Under the pieces are notes generated by a model. It saw nothing but the letters and a program-made list of their open reading frames with translations, made no database searches and was not told where the DNA came from. This document shows, piece by piece, positions 19,811-29,233 of a stretch of 64,000 nucleotides of DNA (position 1 is its first letter; each line of letters begins with the position of its first letter). The position numbers and the translations under genes are program-made. Origin of the DNA: Bacteroidota bacterium (GTDB lineage: Bacteria; Bacteroidota; Bacteroidia; Bacteroidales; Dysgonomonadaceae); NCBI GenBank assembly GCA_023424395.1, contig JAFADY010000020.1:228372-292371 (forward strand). Reading direction: 5' to 3'.

Positions 19811-21226
19811 TCAATAAGAACTGAAAATCATTTCCAATTTTAACTTTTCAGGACTTTTATCGATTTTCACTGCCGAGGGCATCATTTGGTTATAAACCGA
19901 AATGGGAGTCGCTGTTGCTTGTCCGTATTGGTCGGTTGCAAATGTTGCGTCAACAGGAACCAGATAATAAGTTAAATCGAACGGCTCGTCTTTTAATCTG
20001 TTATAATGATTGATTAACCCCGAGATATTACCAAAATCGTATGAATAAGTGGAACTGTTGAATCGGGCCAGATAACTTGTCATGGAATCGGGAAGTTTTC
20101 GTTTTTCGAAAAATCCGTTTTCAGCGAGGTTATCTACAAAAAGTGAATCTTTATTTATCAACAGTAAATAACTTGGAGGAGAAAGCTTTACGGTTCTCTC
20201 GGCATTCGCCTCCGGCATGGCATAAACCACTAATCTGGCCTGATTTAATGCTTGTGCTTCAAGTTTTGTATGTATTTGAGAAAAAGGAAAAACAATTTCG
20301 GTATTCACTCCCGCCGGACTTTTGATATAAGTGGCTGTGGGGTCGTTTGCCAATAGTTGATCGTTCCGGTTCTGAATATGATTCATCTGAAGCACTTCGG
20401 GCGTTGCATTCAAGCGGAAAGCCTTTGTCCTGATGGTATCTTCATTTTTTGAAGATCCATTCTTATCCAAATATTTGTAGTGTACCGAAAGGGACGTTTG
20501 ACTAACGTTTAACAGTGTACTGTAACCAAAATCGGTCGTAACATATAATCCCGGGAAGAATTCCCTGAAAACATCCGTATCGGGCAATTTTCCTCCGTTG
20601 GTGTTTTTGTAATTGTTGAGGAAAGTTTTAAAATCCTCCCCAATGGATGTGTCGGTTAATTTCACATGAATATCGTAAACAACAATTTGTTGAGGCGTGG
20701 TGCCCACATAATAAGTCTCCGTGCGGGAGGTGGGATTTTTGCCGGTAAAAATTTGTTGTCCCAACGGCGCGGACATATCTGAAAAGGTAGCCGGATCGAT
20801 ACTCGTGTAATCACGATTTCTCTCCAACTCCTTCGTAATTTTATAAACTTCCAGGTTCATCGGCGCCAGAGAATCTCCGATAATCGATGAATAAGAAACG
20901 GTGAGCCTTACGGAATCTATTTGTGCGCCGCTTTCAAAATCGAGATTTTCGGGATAATAAAATTCTGTTGCGTAATCTGCTTTAATGGTTCCGAAAATAG
21001 GATCGGTGTATTCTCCCAATACAGGATATTTTGTTCTGGTATAAACAGAATCTACCTGCACGGTGCGCGCTTGCAAAGCGAGTGTATCTGTGGCTACGCC
21101 CAATTTATCGCTTCCGGGCTGAATGGTATATCCGATCTGTTGTAATGAATCGTCGCACGAATGGAATATCAATGCGATAGCAAATAATAGTAAACTGTAT
21201 AAGGTTCGAAGTTTCATTCGTTTCAA
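19811..21226 (-). CDS. DUF4270 family lipoprotein
   Basis: A 471-residue exported protein. The N-terminus has a hydrophobic signal and lipobox ending HSC (cysteine at about residue 24), so it is probably lipidated. The rest matches the DUF4270 family of Bacteroidetes: QQIGYTIQPGSDKLGV, then VLGEYTDPIFGTIKADY, and a beta-rich body. The function of DUF4270 is not known. It follows the glycogen synthase-like gene on the same strand. This pairing opposite panCD is a layout I recall from Bacteroidetes, and it may point to a glycan- or envelope-linked role. Confidence 0.85.
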   Translation of the reverse strand: MKRMKLRTLYSLLLFAIALIFHSCDDSLQQIGYTIQPGSDKLGVATDTLALQARTVQVDSVYTRTKYPVLGEYTDPIFGTIKADYATEFYYPENLDFESGAQIDSVRLTVSYSSIIGDSLAPMNLEVYKITKELERNRDYTSIDPATFSDMSAPLGQQIFTGKNPTSRTETYYVGTTPQQIVVYDIHVKLTDTSIGEDFKTFLNNYKNTNGGKLPDTDVFREFFPGLYVTTDFGYSTLLNVSQTSLSVHYKYLDKNGSSKNEDTIRTKAFRLNATPEVLQMNHIQNRNDQLLANDPTATYIKSPAGVNTEIVFPFSQIHTKLEAQALNQARLVVYAMPEANAERTVKLSPPSYLLLINKDSLFVDNLAENGFFEKRKLPDSMTSYLARFNSSTYSYDFGNISGLINHYNRLKDEPFDLTYYLVPVDATFATDQYGQATATPISVYNQMMPSAVKIDKSPEKLKLEMIFSSY

Positions 21227-21262
21227 AAAAAATTACGAGCGCAAATATCTAAAAAAAATACA

Positions 21263-21297
21263 TTAAAAAAAAGCCGTTTGCAGGCTTTTCTTCTTTT
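21263..21297 (-). terminator. terminator after the glycogen synthase-like gene
   Basis: AAAAGCC (21269-21275) and GGCTTTT form a short hairpin with a GTTTGCA loop and a run of T on each strand's exit side. It lies between the glycogen synthase-like gene and the DUF4270 gene on the minus strand. The stem is short, so partial read-through into the DUF4270 gene is possible. Confidence 0.5.
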
Positions 21298-21359
21298 TTT
21301 AATGATATTTGGGTATATGCCCGATGAAAATGTTTATTACGTTAATCTTTTTAAGAGAT

Positions 21360-22178
21360 TTACACATCGATTTTATCGCAAAATTCTCCGATTTCTGCGG
21401 CGCTTTTTTCAAAATCGGGATTGTAATCGAGGAACGGAATTTCTTGTTCTTTTATGTGTTTGGCGATTTCATCGTTGATTTTTTCACTTCCCTGAATAAC
21501 TCCGTCGGAATGGTCAATCGCCAACTTGGTAAGATTCACAAAATCCATTTGGCCGCGCTTTTTCACCTTTTCGATCTCTTTATTACCGATGGTATCGAAA
21601 CGTAATTTCTCGGGAAAATTTCCCCGAAAAGGTTTTTCGAATGATTCATCATAAACCGAATAAATAACTTTAGCATTTTTCAGGCAGGGATCGTCTTTGT
21701 ATCCTTTTTTGATGTAAAGCGGCGCCAACGCCGTAAACCAACCATGGCAGTGAATTACATCGGGAACCCATCGCAGTTTTTTAATGGTTTCCATTACTCC
21801 GCGAACGAAGAAAATACTCCTTTCGTCGTTGTCGTCATATTCCACACCGTTTTCATCGGCGAAAATTTCCCTGGTTTGAAAAAAATCATCGTTGTCGATA
21901 AAATACACCTGCATGCGGGCCGACTGTATAGACGCCACTTTTATGATAAGCGAGTGGTCGGAATCGTCAATGATCAGATTCATTCCCGATAAGCGTATCA
22001 CTTCGTGAAGTTGATTTCTGCGCTCATTTATATTGCCGAATTTCGGCATAAAGGTGCGGATCTCGTGGCCGCTGTCTTGAATAGCTTGCGGCAAATATCG
22101 TGAAATATGCGAAATAGGAGTTTCGGGAAGGTAAGGAAAAATTTCCTGGGTAATGTACAGTATTTTTTTCTGACTCAT
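21360..22178 (-). CDS. glycogen/starch synthase N-terminal (GT5) domain protein
   Basis: A 272-residue protein that matches only the N-terminal half of GT5 glycogen synthases: KKILYITQEIFPYLPETPISHISRYLP at the start, VIHCHGWFTALAPLYIK near residue 142, and KVIYSVYDESF. The C-terminal nucleotide-sugar-binding GT1-like half is missing. There is no sign of a lost 3' part, so the short form seems normal. Catalysis would need a partner or a different activity, so the role is uncertain. The gene is divergent from panC. Confidence 0.8.
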   Translation of the reverse strand: MSQKKILYITQEIFPYLPETPISHISRYLPQAIQDSGHEIRTFMPKFGNINERRNQLHEVIRLSGMNLIIDDSDHSLIIKVASIQSARMQVYFIDNDDFFQTREIFADENGVEYDDNDERSIFFVRGVMETIKKLRWVPDVIHCHGWFTALAPLYIKKGYKDDPCLKNAKVIYSVYDESFEKPFRGNFPEKLRFDTIGNKEIEKVKKRGQMDFVNLTKLAIDHSDGVIQGSEKINDEIAKHIKEQEIPFLDYNPDFEKSAAEIGEFCDKIDV

Positions 22179-22371
22179 TAAGTTGATTTCTTAAATTCGC
22201 TACAAAGATAATAAAAAAAATCCGCATAAACACAAAATTTTCCGCAAGGTTTTTTATTACTATTTGATTTTTAGATATTTATGCTATTTTCTGAAATCTT
22301 TAGCATAATTTGTTAACGATTTCACGCGATTCTACAAAATATTTTGTTGCTTTGCATCTCAATATCGAAAC

Positions 22372-23214
22372 ATGATAGTTGTAAATAAAATCAAGGAACT
22401 TCAAGAAGTTCTTCATTCATTCAGAATGAAGGGAAAATCCATCGGATTTGTGCCTACGATGGGTGCTCTACATAAAGGACATGCAACATTGGTAAAACAA
22501 AGTGTTGATGAAAACGATGTTACGGTAGTAAGCATTTTCGTAAATCCCACACAATTCAATAACCAAGAAGACTTAAGGCTTTATCCGAGGACACTTGAAG
22601 CGGATACTCATTTGCTTGAAAGCATCGGGACGGATATTGTTTTTACGCCCGATGTAAATGAAATGTACCCTGAAACCGATACGCGGGTTTTCGACTTCGG
22701 GAAATTGGATAAAGTAATGGAAGGCCGGTTCCGTCCCGGCCACTTTACCGGAGTGGCACAGATCGTAAGCAAGCTTTTCGACGCCGTTAAGCCGCACAAA
22801 TCTTATTTCGGCGAAAAAGATTTTCAGCAATTGGCTATCGTGCGTGAAATGGTAAGGCAGCTACAGCTTCCTGTTGAAATTATCGGCGTGCCTATCGTTC
22901 GCGAAGAAAGCGGATTGGCGATGAGCAGCCGCAACGAGCGATTGACTACGCAAGAAAGAGAAAATGCCGCAGAAATATACCGAACTTTGCGTGAAAGCAA
23001 AAAAATGTATCCCGATAAAACTCCTGCTGAAGTTACCGCTTTCGTGATGAAAAACCTAAACAAAACCCCGAGTTTAAGCGTTGAATATTTCGAAATTGTA
23101 AATGGCGGCACTTTACAACGTATTTCGGATTGGAATAAGTGTGAATATGTTGTTGGGTGTGTTGCGGTTTTTTGTGGCGAGGTAAGGTTAATAGATAATA
23201 TTAAATACAAGTAA
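22372..23214 (+). CDS. panC: pantothenate synthetase
   Basis: A 280-residue ligase joining pantoate and beta-alanine to pantothenate, the precursor of CoA. Motifs: GFVPTMGALHKGH (ATP-binding HxGH type, near residue 25), VSIFVNPTQFN, FTGVAQIVSKLF, the FGEKDFQQL block and SSRNERL. It is 2 nt upstream of panD, whose product supplies beta-alanine, so the pair forms a small operon. A TTGCTTTG at 22347-22354 may be the -7 box. It is complete. Confidence 0.96.
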   Translation: MIVVNKIKELQEVLHSFRMKGKSIGFVPTMGALHKGHATLVKQSVDENDVTVVSIFVNPTQFNNQEDLRLYPRTLEADTHLLESIGTDIVFTPDVNEMYPETDTRVFDFGKLDKVMEGRFRPGHFTGVAQIVSKLFDAVKPHKSYFGEKDFQQLAIVREMVRQLQLPVEIIGVPIVREESGLAMSSRNERLTTQERENAAEIYRTLRESKKMYPDKTPAEVTAFVMKNLNKTPSLSVEYFEIVNGGTLQRISDWNKCEYVVGCVAVFCGEVRLIDNIKYK

Positions 23215-23216
23215 AA

Positions 23217-23567
23217 ATGTTGGTTGAAGTTTTAAGATCGAAAATCCACAGGGCTGTTGTTACCGATGCAAATTTAAATTACGAAGGAAGTATTACGATA
23301 GATGAAGATTTAATTGATGCAGCCAATATGTTCGTAAACCAAAAAGTATCGGTTGTAAACAACAACAACGGCGCAAGGTTCGAGACTTATATCATTAGAG
23401 GAGAGCGCGGTTCGGGAACAATTTGTTTGAATGGCGCCGCTGCTCGTTTGGTTCAAAAGGGCGACATTATCATCATTATGAGTTTTGCCTATTTGCCAAT
23501 GGATGAAGCCAAACAGTTTGAGCCGATTATTGTGAAAATGCAAGAAGGCACAAACAAAATAAAGTGA
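23217..23567 (+). CDS. panD: aspartate 1-decarboxylase
   Basis: A 116-residue pyruvoyl enzyme that converts aspartate to beta-alanine for pantothenate. The N-terminal block VLRSKIHRAVVTDANLNYEGSI contains the self-cleavage site GS, which produces the pyruvoyl group. VSVVNNNNGARFETYII and GSGTICLNGAAARL follow. It is translationally close to panC (2 nt gap) and is followed by a strong terminator. Confidence 0.96.
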   Translation: MLVEVLRSKIHRAVVTDANLNYEGSITIDEDLIDAANMFVNQKVSVVNNNNGARFETYIIRGERGSGTICLNGAAARLVQKGDIIIIMSFAYLPMDEAKQFEPIIVKMQEGTNKIK

Positions 23568-23590
23568 GAATAACATTATAAAAAAGTATA

Positions 23591-23631
23591 AAAAACCGTC
23601 GATTGTAAAAAGTGCAATTGTCGGTTTTTTT
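23591..23631 (+). terminator. rho-independent terminator after panD
   Basis: AAAAACCGTCGATTG (23591-23605) pairs with CAATTGTCGGTTTTT (23615-23629) through a 14-bp stem with one mismatch and one G-U pair, and ends in T7. It terminates panCD. The MATE gene therefore starts its own transcript or depends on read-through. Confidence 0.8.
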
Positions 23632-23649
23632 ATCGCAGATAAAAATCCG

Positions 23650-24972
23650 GTGTATTCCAATAAACACATTGTTAGAATTAGTTTTCCGATTCTGTTGAGT
23701 TTGCTTACGCAAAATCTCATTCAGGTTGTTGATACGGCTTTTCTCGGTAGAGTGGGAGAAGTGGAGCTGGGCGCATCGGCATTAGCGGGAATTATTTATA
23801 TAGCTATTTATACGTTGGGATTTGGATTTAGTATGGGAAGCCAAATCCTGATTGGACGGCGTAACGGAGAAAAAAATTACCGCCAAATCGGGGAGATAGT
23901 TATTCAGGGAATGATGTTTCTCTTTCTGCCGGCGGTATTATTTATTCCTTTATTCAAATCGGGATTTTCCGATTGGCTTACTTTTTTGTTTGAATCCGAA
24001 AGTGTAAGCCGCGCAGTTTCTGAATATTTAGATTGGCGCGTTTACGGCTTTGTGTTTTCTTTTATTAATGTTATGTTTCGGGCGTTTTATATCGGAATTG
24101 CCCGAACAAAAGTGTTAACGCTCAATGCCGTTGTGATGGCATTGGTGAATTTGGTTCTCGATTACGGATTGATTTTCGGAAATTTCGGTCTCCCCGAAAT
24201 GGGAATTGGCGGCGCTGCCTTAGCGTCGGTCATCGCAGAGTTCTCATCCACCGTATTTTTTGTTATTTATACCCTAAGAACAGTCGATTTAGAAAAATAC
24301 GGATTCAAAAAAATAAATTTCCAATGGTTGGTAGTCAAAAAAATTCTCAATATTTCCGTGTATATGATGATGCAATATTTGTTATCCATCGTTACGTGGA
24401 TGATGTTTTTTGTTTTTATCGAAAACTATCTCGGAGAACGGTCTCTTGCCGTTACAAATATCGTGCGCAGTTTATATACGATCGTTACCATTCCTTCGCA
24501 CGCGCTTGGTTCGGCAGTAAATACTTTGGTGAGTAACACCATAGGAGCAGGGAGAAAAGAGGAAGTTTTAAGTTTGGTAAAAAGAGTTTCCATCCTCAGT
24601 GTGGCGTGTATGATGGTGATAATACTTATAGGGGCGCTCTTTCCCGGCGCGATGGTACATATCTATACCGACGATCCTTCGCTGATAAGCGCCACTGTTC
24701 CTCCGCTGTATGTTCTTCTTTCGTCCTTGCCCTTTTATGCGTTGGGAACCGTTTTATTCAGTTCGGTTTCCGGGACAGGCAATACCCAAAAAGCGCTCCT
24801 GTTCGAGATATTTACGTTAATAGCTTACATCTTTTACATGTGGTTAATTATCGTTCATTTAAGGCTTTCCGTAGCTTGGGCATGGACAACCGAACATATT
24901 TATTGGATTCAACTGATGCTTTTTTCTCTTTTCTATCTCCGACGAGGCAGGTGGAAAAACAAGGAAATCTAA
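23650..24972 (+). CDS. MATE-family multidrug/Na+ exporter
   Basis: A 440-residue membrane protein with twelve hydrophobic helices in two MatE repeats (about residues 10-170 and 230-395). The start YSNKHIVRISFPILLSLLTQ and VVDTAFLGRVGEVELGASAL are typical of Bacteroidetes MATE exporters of the DinF/NorM group. They move cationic drugs or other small molecules out using ion gradients. The best start is GTG at 23650, since no ATG gives the normal N-terminus. The gene lies 18 nt after the panD terminator. The substrate is unknown. Confidence 0.87.
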   Translation: MYSNKHIVRISFPILLSLLTQNLIQVVDTAFLGRVGEVELGASALAGIIYIAIYTLGFGFSMGSQILIGRRNGEKNYRQIGEIVIQGMMFLFLPAVLFIPLFKSGFSDWLTFLFESESVSRAVSEYLDWRVYGFVFSFINVMFRAFYIGIARTKVLTLNAVVMALVNLVLDYGLIFGNFGLPEMGIGGAALASVIAEFSSTVFFVIYTLRTVDLEKYGFKKINFQWLVVKKILNISVYMMMQYLLSIVTWMMFFVFIENYLGERSLAVTNIVRSLYTIVTIPSHALGSAVNTLVSNTIGAGRKEEVLSLVKRVSILSVACMMVIILIGALFPGAMVHIYTDDPSLISATVPPLYVLLSSLPFYALGTVLFSSVSGTGNTQKALLFEIFTLIAYIFYMWLIIVHLRLSVAWAWTTEHIYWIQLMLFSLFYLRRGRWKNKEI

Positions 24973-25183
24973 ACTTCCAAACGCAGTGTTGCTGCAACCC
25001 GTTGTTTTCCCATTTCAGTTGGCCGAAGATTTTCCTAGTCGTTTACCTATGCTGGGACTGCAAAAGTAACGATAGTGACGTGAAGGGATAAAGTGAGCTT
25101 TTTGTGTTCATAATTGGCGTTTATGTTCGGAGTATAATATTAAACCTGAAGTTCATTAAATCATTATTTGTAATTTTATTTAT
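24973..25183. other. intergenic region with a possible orphan minus-strand promoter
   Basis: No ORF of note. On the minus strand 25068-25061 reads TACTTTTG, a -7 box, followed by CAGTCCCAGCATAGG. The first transcribed bases resemble those after the nrdJ promoter (TTGCAGTCCCA). A transcript from here would run into the 3' end of the MATE gene on the opposite strand. A short palindrome GTTGCTGCAAC lies near 25000. No clear -33 box. Confidence 0.3.
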
Positions 25184-27855
25184 TCATGTTTCAATCCATT
25201 TGTTACAAAAAAAATCTAATTCTTCGTCAGAATATTCATCTTGATTATTTTCATTTTTTATTTTTACTATTTCTTCTTTTACTAGATTAGCTTTTTGAGG
25301 AGAAATTTTAGTCCAGATATTTAAAGCTTTATTTAAAAAAAACAAAGCCTCTTTTTCTTTACCCAATATTAATAGAACTTCACCAATCCAAAAATGTGCG
25401 TATCCTTTATTCATAACCGTATTAGAAACATAATTTCTGTTTAATAAAATTAGTGATTTCTTGTAACAATTCAAAGCAGATTCGTTTTCTCCTTTAAACC
25501 ACAAACATCTTCCAATATTCCCATAAAATGGACCGTTTCTATCAAATTTTACGGATTCTTCTAAAATTGTTTTCAATTCATTCCCTTCTAAAAAATAATT
25601 TAAAGCTTTATCAATATTTTCCGGGACCCTACTATCTCGCAACGCCAAAGCTAGACTATTAGTAATTGCATTCAAACCTTCATCCTTTTTTAAATCAATA
25701 ATTCGTTCTCCCCATTTAATTGCATTTTCAAATGATCCAATAAACCAATAATGATAGCAGTTTATTTCACAATAATTTAAATAATGAGCTCCTTTACCTT
25801 GAATGGTGGCTGCATAATGAACTATATTATCGTTCGCTGCCACTATATTACCTGTTTCGGTTAAAGTTGAAATGTAACTTTTAATCTGTTCATGAAAATA
25901 ACCATATTCTTCAACTATAGCCGTTTCCCAACTTATGCTATTAAATAATTTTTCTGCCACCCTTATATATTCAGTTAAATAGCCAGCAGTTAGCAGAGGA
26001 TCTTCTACTTCTTGCAAAGTAATTAGTGCAGATTTGAAATCAGAATTGTTAATTTCTAATTCAACTTTACTTGTCCATTGCTCGAATTCACTTAACGTCA
26101 TTTTCCAGTTTAACCTTTTTCTTAATATACAGATTCTGTTGTTGTAAAAATTAACAAATAGGGTGATAAATTTTGAGCGTTCATTTTGAAGTGGATATTT
26201 CTGTAATATATATTCTTTTACCAAAGGGTGTAATTCTAACTGCTCTTCTTCGTTGGCTAATGTTTTTGTAACTATTAAATTTAATCTTTTTAATCTTCGA
26301 AGTGATCTATTGAATTGATTAAAATTTATTTCAGAATTAATAGTTTGACTAATATTATTTGCAGTTTCGGCTTTAACTAATTCACTCAAGCTCCTCAAAA
26401 TAAATTTTTGGTCATCATTTAGGGTATTCCAAATAACATCAAGGATATTTTGTGAAAATATTGCAGCTAAATTATCTTCTTTAAAATTCGTTTTATCTTT
26501 TACAGCATTAATAAAATTAACTAAATTTTCCTTTCCGCTAAAAGCTTGACCTATGAATAATTTTATCCAATGAGTATGGCCGATAGTAAGGTTATAAACT
26601 ACTATTGCCAAATTAGCTAATTCTTCATCTTTTATGGGTAATTGAAACTTATGAAATAATTCAATAGTTTCATTCTCTGTTAACCCTTGTAATCTTATTT
26701 GATAAACGTTTAAATCTGCAATCATTACAAAAGGCCTACATGTAAAGATAAATTTACATTTATGAGGCCTTTTATTTATAAAATTATAAAGCTTATTCAA
26801 TCCTCCAGTTAAATTCTTCTAAATCGATATAGTTGTCTATGTTATCAAAAACAAAAACAATTTTTCTATCTTGGATATGTTGGAAAAATAATTCTAATAG
26901 GTTATCAATGTTTTCATCTTTAATTTCTGAAGGTTTTATATCACCATTCGTAACACGCTCAATTATAGAAATGATTTTTGTGTGTAACCTATTTCCTTCT
27001 TCTTTTAAATCTCTCCAATCCCAAAACTCCCAATAATTATCGTTTTCTACTACGTTTTGGATGTAATAAGAGGCTAAAGCGGATTTTCCCTGTCCTCCGA
27101 TGCCAGTAATGAAAATAGTGTTAAATTTCTTAATAGATATATTCTCAATTTCTTGCTTTCTCCCGACCCATTCGTTGAGTTCCAAGGGGTAATCGCAGGG
27201 GATTTTCTTGAAATTATATATTGATTTAACTTCATCGGATGTGTCTTTATAGAAATGCTGAAGTTTATTAATTTCATTAATTTCTGATTTTAAAGCCGTC
27301 TATCGTTAGAGTCTTAGAAAAAGAATCATTTGCAATTTTTTTAGTATCTTTAATTTGTGTTCCAGTTGTAGCATCGAATAAATAAAAAATAGAGGTTTTG
27401 GAGCCTTTAAATGGAATTATTATATAGAATATTCCGAAATAAGTATAAACTAATATTTTTTTATATAATGTTTCCTTACTTTCGATTTCATATAAATCAA
27501 TATTTTTAATTTTTCCTGAATTAATCAAGCTTTTGATAATTTTATCAGGTCCAAAAAAAGTTAGATTCTTGTACTTTTCTTTTTTCTCCCACTCTTCTTT
27601 TAAGCCTGCTGCCTGATGGTCTAATTCTTCCGTATAAACAAAATAACCAAAGTTAACTTCCTTATCTGATACATTGAATGCAAAATTTTTTAATTCGGTT
27701 GATTTCGGCTTTTCCTTTGCTTTGCACTCGATTATCAATGTTTCGTTTCTAATAGTGTGTTTTGCTAATAGATCAATTTCTAATCCAGTAAAATTTATAT
27801 TTTGTTGTATTTCATATCCTTGTGTTCTAAAGATATGGTCGTCGGGGTATAACAA
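25184..27855 (-). pseudogene. nuclease-STAND NTPase-TPR protein (antiphage NLR-like), frameshifted twice
   Basis: Three minus-strand fragments (27855-27277, 27185-26793, 26800-25184) read as one protein of about 890 residues. N-terminal: an Mrr-like PD-(D/E)xK nuclease (GLEIDLLAK ... LIIECKAKEK). Middle: a STAND/NB-ARC ATPase with Walker A GIGGQGKSA, Walker B IVFVFDNID and FIFTCRP. C-terminal: about 400 residues of TPR-like helical repeats (for example GRCLWFKGENESALNCYKKS). Removing one A near 27287-27290 joins domain 1 to 2. Removing one T at 26811-26813 gives DLEELTGGLNKL and joins 2 to 3. The first codons may also be lost, since a TAG lies about 11 codons upstream of the TTG at 27855. The region is AT-rich, suggesting transfer. 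The architecture matches Avs/NLR-like phage sensors. Confidence 0.75.
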
Positions 27856-27932
27856 TATTTTTACTTCTGTCTTGATATTATATGACTAAAATTATAAATT
27901 GTGATAGCATAACTTCACACAGGTTACATTAA

Positions 27933-28991
27933 TTATTTAACGACAAATTTCTTCAACCTCCTACTAAAATCCTCCCAAAAAAGCTTATGAAACAACCGCG
28001 TATCATTGCTTAACGTAACTCTTTCGGAAGGAGAAGCCGTGAATGTGGCATTATCGTTGTACAGCGCCGAGAAATCGGTATGGAACTGAATGCCGTACAC
28101 GTTTTTAAAGCGTGTATGCTGCAAGGCTTCCACCACTTTCCCGTCCATGGACGTAGCCGCCACCCGAAAACCCTTACCGATTTTCTTCGCCGCCTGATGG
28201 TGCACGCTCGCCACCACCGGATTTTCCGAAATTTCGTTGAAATCCAGAAAACTTCGTTTGGTAATTTTAATCGGGTGAAACTGAATGTACGAATACTCGT
28301 TTTCGTTATGCACCCGATCCCAGTAGTTTTTGTGAATATTCGCCGGATTTTCCTTCAGAATGCTTTCGTAGGTGGTTTTCCCGTAAATCTGAAACGGAAT
28401 ATCCTGATACATGGAGCCACCTGTAGCCACATTCAGTTCCTGCATGCCGAGACAAATTCCCAGCACGGGATAATCGGGTTTCTCTTCGAGAAGCGGCTTG
28501 TAAGCGGGATTCTGAAAACCGCCCAGCAAATGGTACAAAAACGATATTTCCCAATTGTGCCCTTTGTGCACCAGTTCGGTGGTGAGAAACGTTTCTTCGC
28601 CGTAAATTTTCGGCACGATATCGGCTCCGCCGAAACGGATAACCGCATCGGTTTTCTCGAAAATCTCCCGAAACTCCCGCGTGCACGCGTTTTCCACGAA
28701 GAGGCTGTCGAGCGAAATATCGCCTTGCACCACAACAAGTTCCACATTCGTCAGTCTGTTGTTCTGCACGTATTCGCGCGTGGCATTCAGGGTGGCTTCC
28801 TGCGTTTTGTGCAACAATCCCACGATCACGATGCTGTCGGCGTGCAAATATCCTTTTTCGATCAGGTTCAACGCGTTACCCAAACTTCCCGTGGAAGGAT
28901 TTATCAACCCGATGTGGGTAATGTGCTTGGTTTGCGCGCAGGCGGTGTGCAGCGTGAGAATAAGTAGGATGAAAAAAGTTAGGCGTTTCAT
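27933..28991 (-). CDS. secreted class I glutamine amidotransferase-like (peptidase C26) protein
   Basis: A 352-residue protein with an N-terminal signal peptide (about 20 residues, ending TACAQ) and a gamma-glutamyl hydrolase/PuuD-like GATase1 domain. The nucleophile elbow LGICLGMQEL is near residue 177 and a histidine motif GIQFHTDF is near 298. GGADIVPKIYGEE fits the C26 family. It probably hydrolyses gamma-glutamyl amides outside the inner membrane. The N-terminal 80 residues resemble an added Rossmann-type segment. It is complete and has a much higher GC content than the neighbouring STAND gene. Confidence 0.75.
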   Translation of the reverse strand: MKRLTFFILLILTLHTACAQTKHITHIGLINPSTGSLGNALNLIEKGYLHADSIVIVGLLHKTQEATLNATREYVQNNRLTNVELVVVQGDISLDSLFVENACTREFREIFEKTDAVIRFGGADIVPKIYGEETFLTTELVHKGHNWEISFLYHLLGGFQNPAYKPLLEEKPDYPVLGICLGMQELNVATGGSMYQDIPFQIYGKTTYESILKENPANIHKNYWDRVHNENEYSYIQFHPIKITKRSFLDFNEISENPVVASVHHQAAKKIGKGFRVAATSMDGKVVEALQHTRFKNVYGIQFHTDFSALYNDNATFTASPSERVTLSNDTRLFHKLFWEDFSRRLKKFVVK

Positions 28992-29026
28992 TATTTAAAT
29001 AATTTGATTTTCGTGCGAATTATCCA

Positions 29027-29183
29027 TCAATTTCCACGGCTTTAAAGTCGTGGCTAAAGGTTCAAATTTGATCGGCTTTTAGCCGAAGTTTATATACTTT
29101 TTCCCGATACTGTAGATAAATTTGGACTAAAGCCCTGTTTATCGTTTATGTATTATCCACGCCCTAAAGGACGTGGTAATTGA
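29027..29183. repeat. palindromic REP/MITE-like element
   Basis: Two 20-bp hairpins, 29034-29053 (CCACGGCTTTAAAGTCGTGG) and 29157-29176 (CCACGCCCTAAAGGACGTGG), lie in inverted arrangement with matching flanks TCAATT/AATTGA. A third hairpin, TCGGCTTTTAGCCGA, is at 29072-29086. There is no ORF. The ordered set of hairpins looks like a REP-type or IS200/605-related non-autonomous element. Confidence 0.55.
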
Positions 29184-29200
29184 AAGTCGAAACTTACAAG

Positions 29201-29221
29201 TCTCTCCCTTTTGGGGAGAGA
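29201..29221 (-). terminator. hairpin downstream of the AGCS symporter gene
   Basis: CTCTCCC and GGGGAGAG (29202-29208 and 29213-29220) form a stem with a four-base loop, 13 nt after the symporter stop codon on the minus strand. It lacks a T run, so it may be a stability hairpin, a repeat, or a weak terminator. Confidence 0.35.
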
Positions 29222-29233
29222 TTTAGAGAGGGG

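Noticed and set aside
28080..28967. 295-codon plus-strand open frame
   Set aside because: It is antisense to the well-supported C26 amidotransferase gene, and its protein is basic and low-complexity in pattern. It is a shadow of a GC-rich gene.
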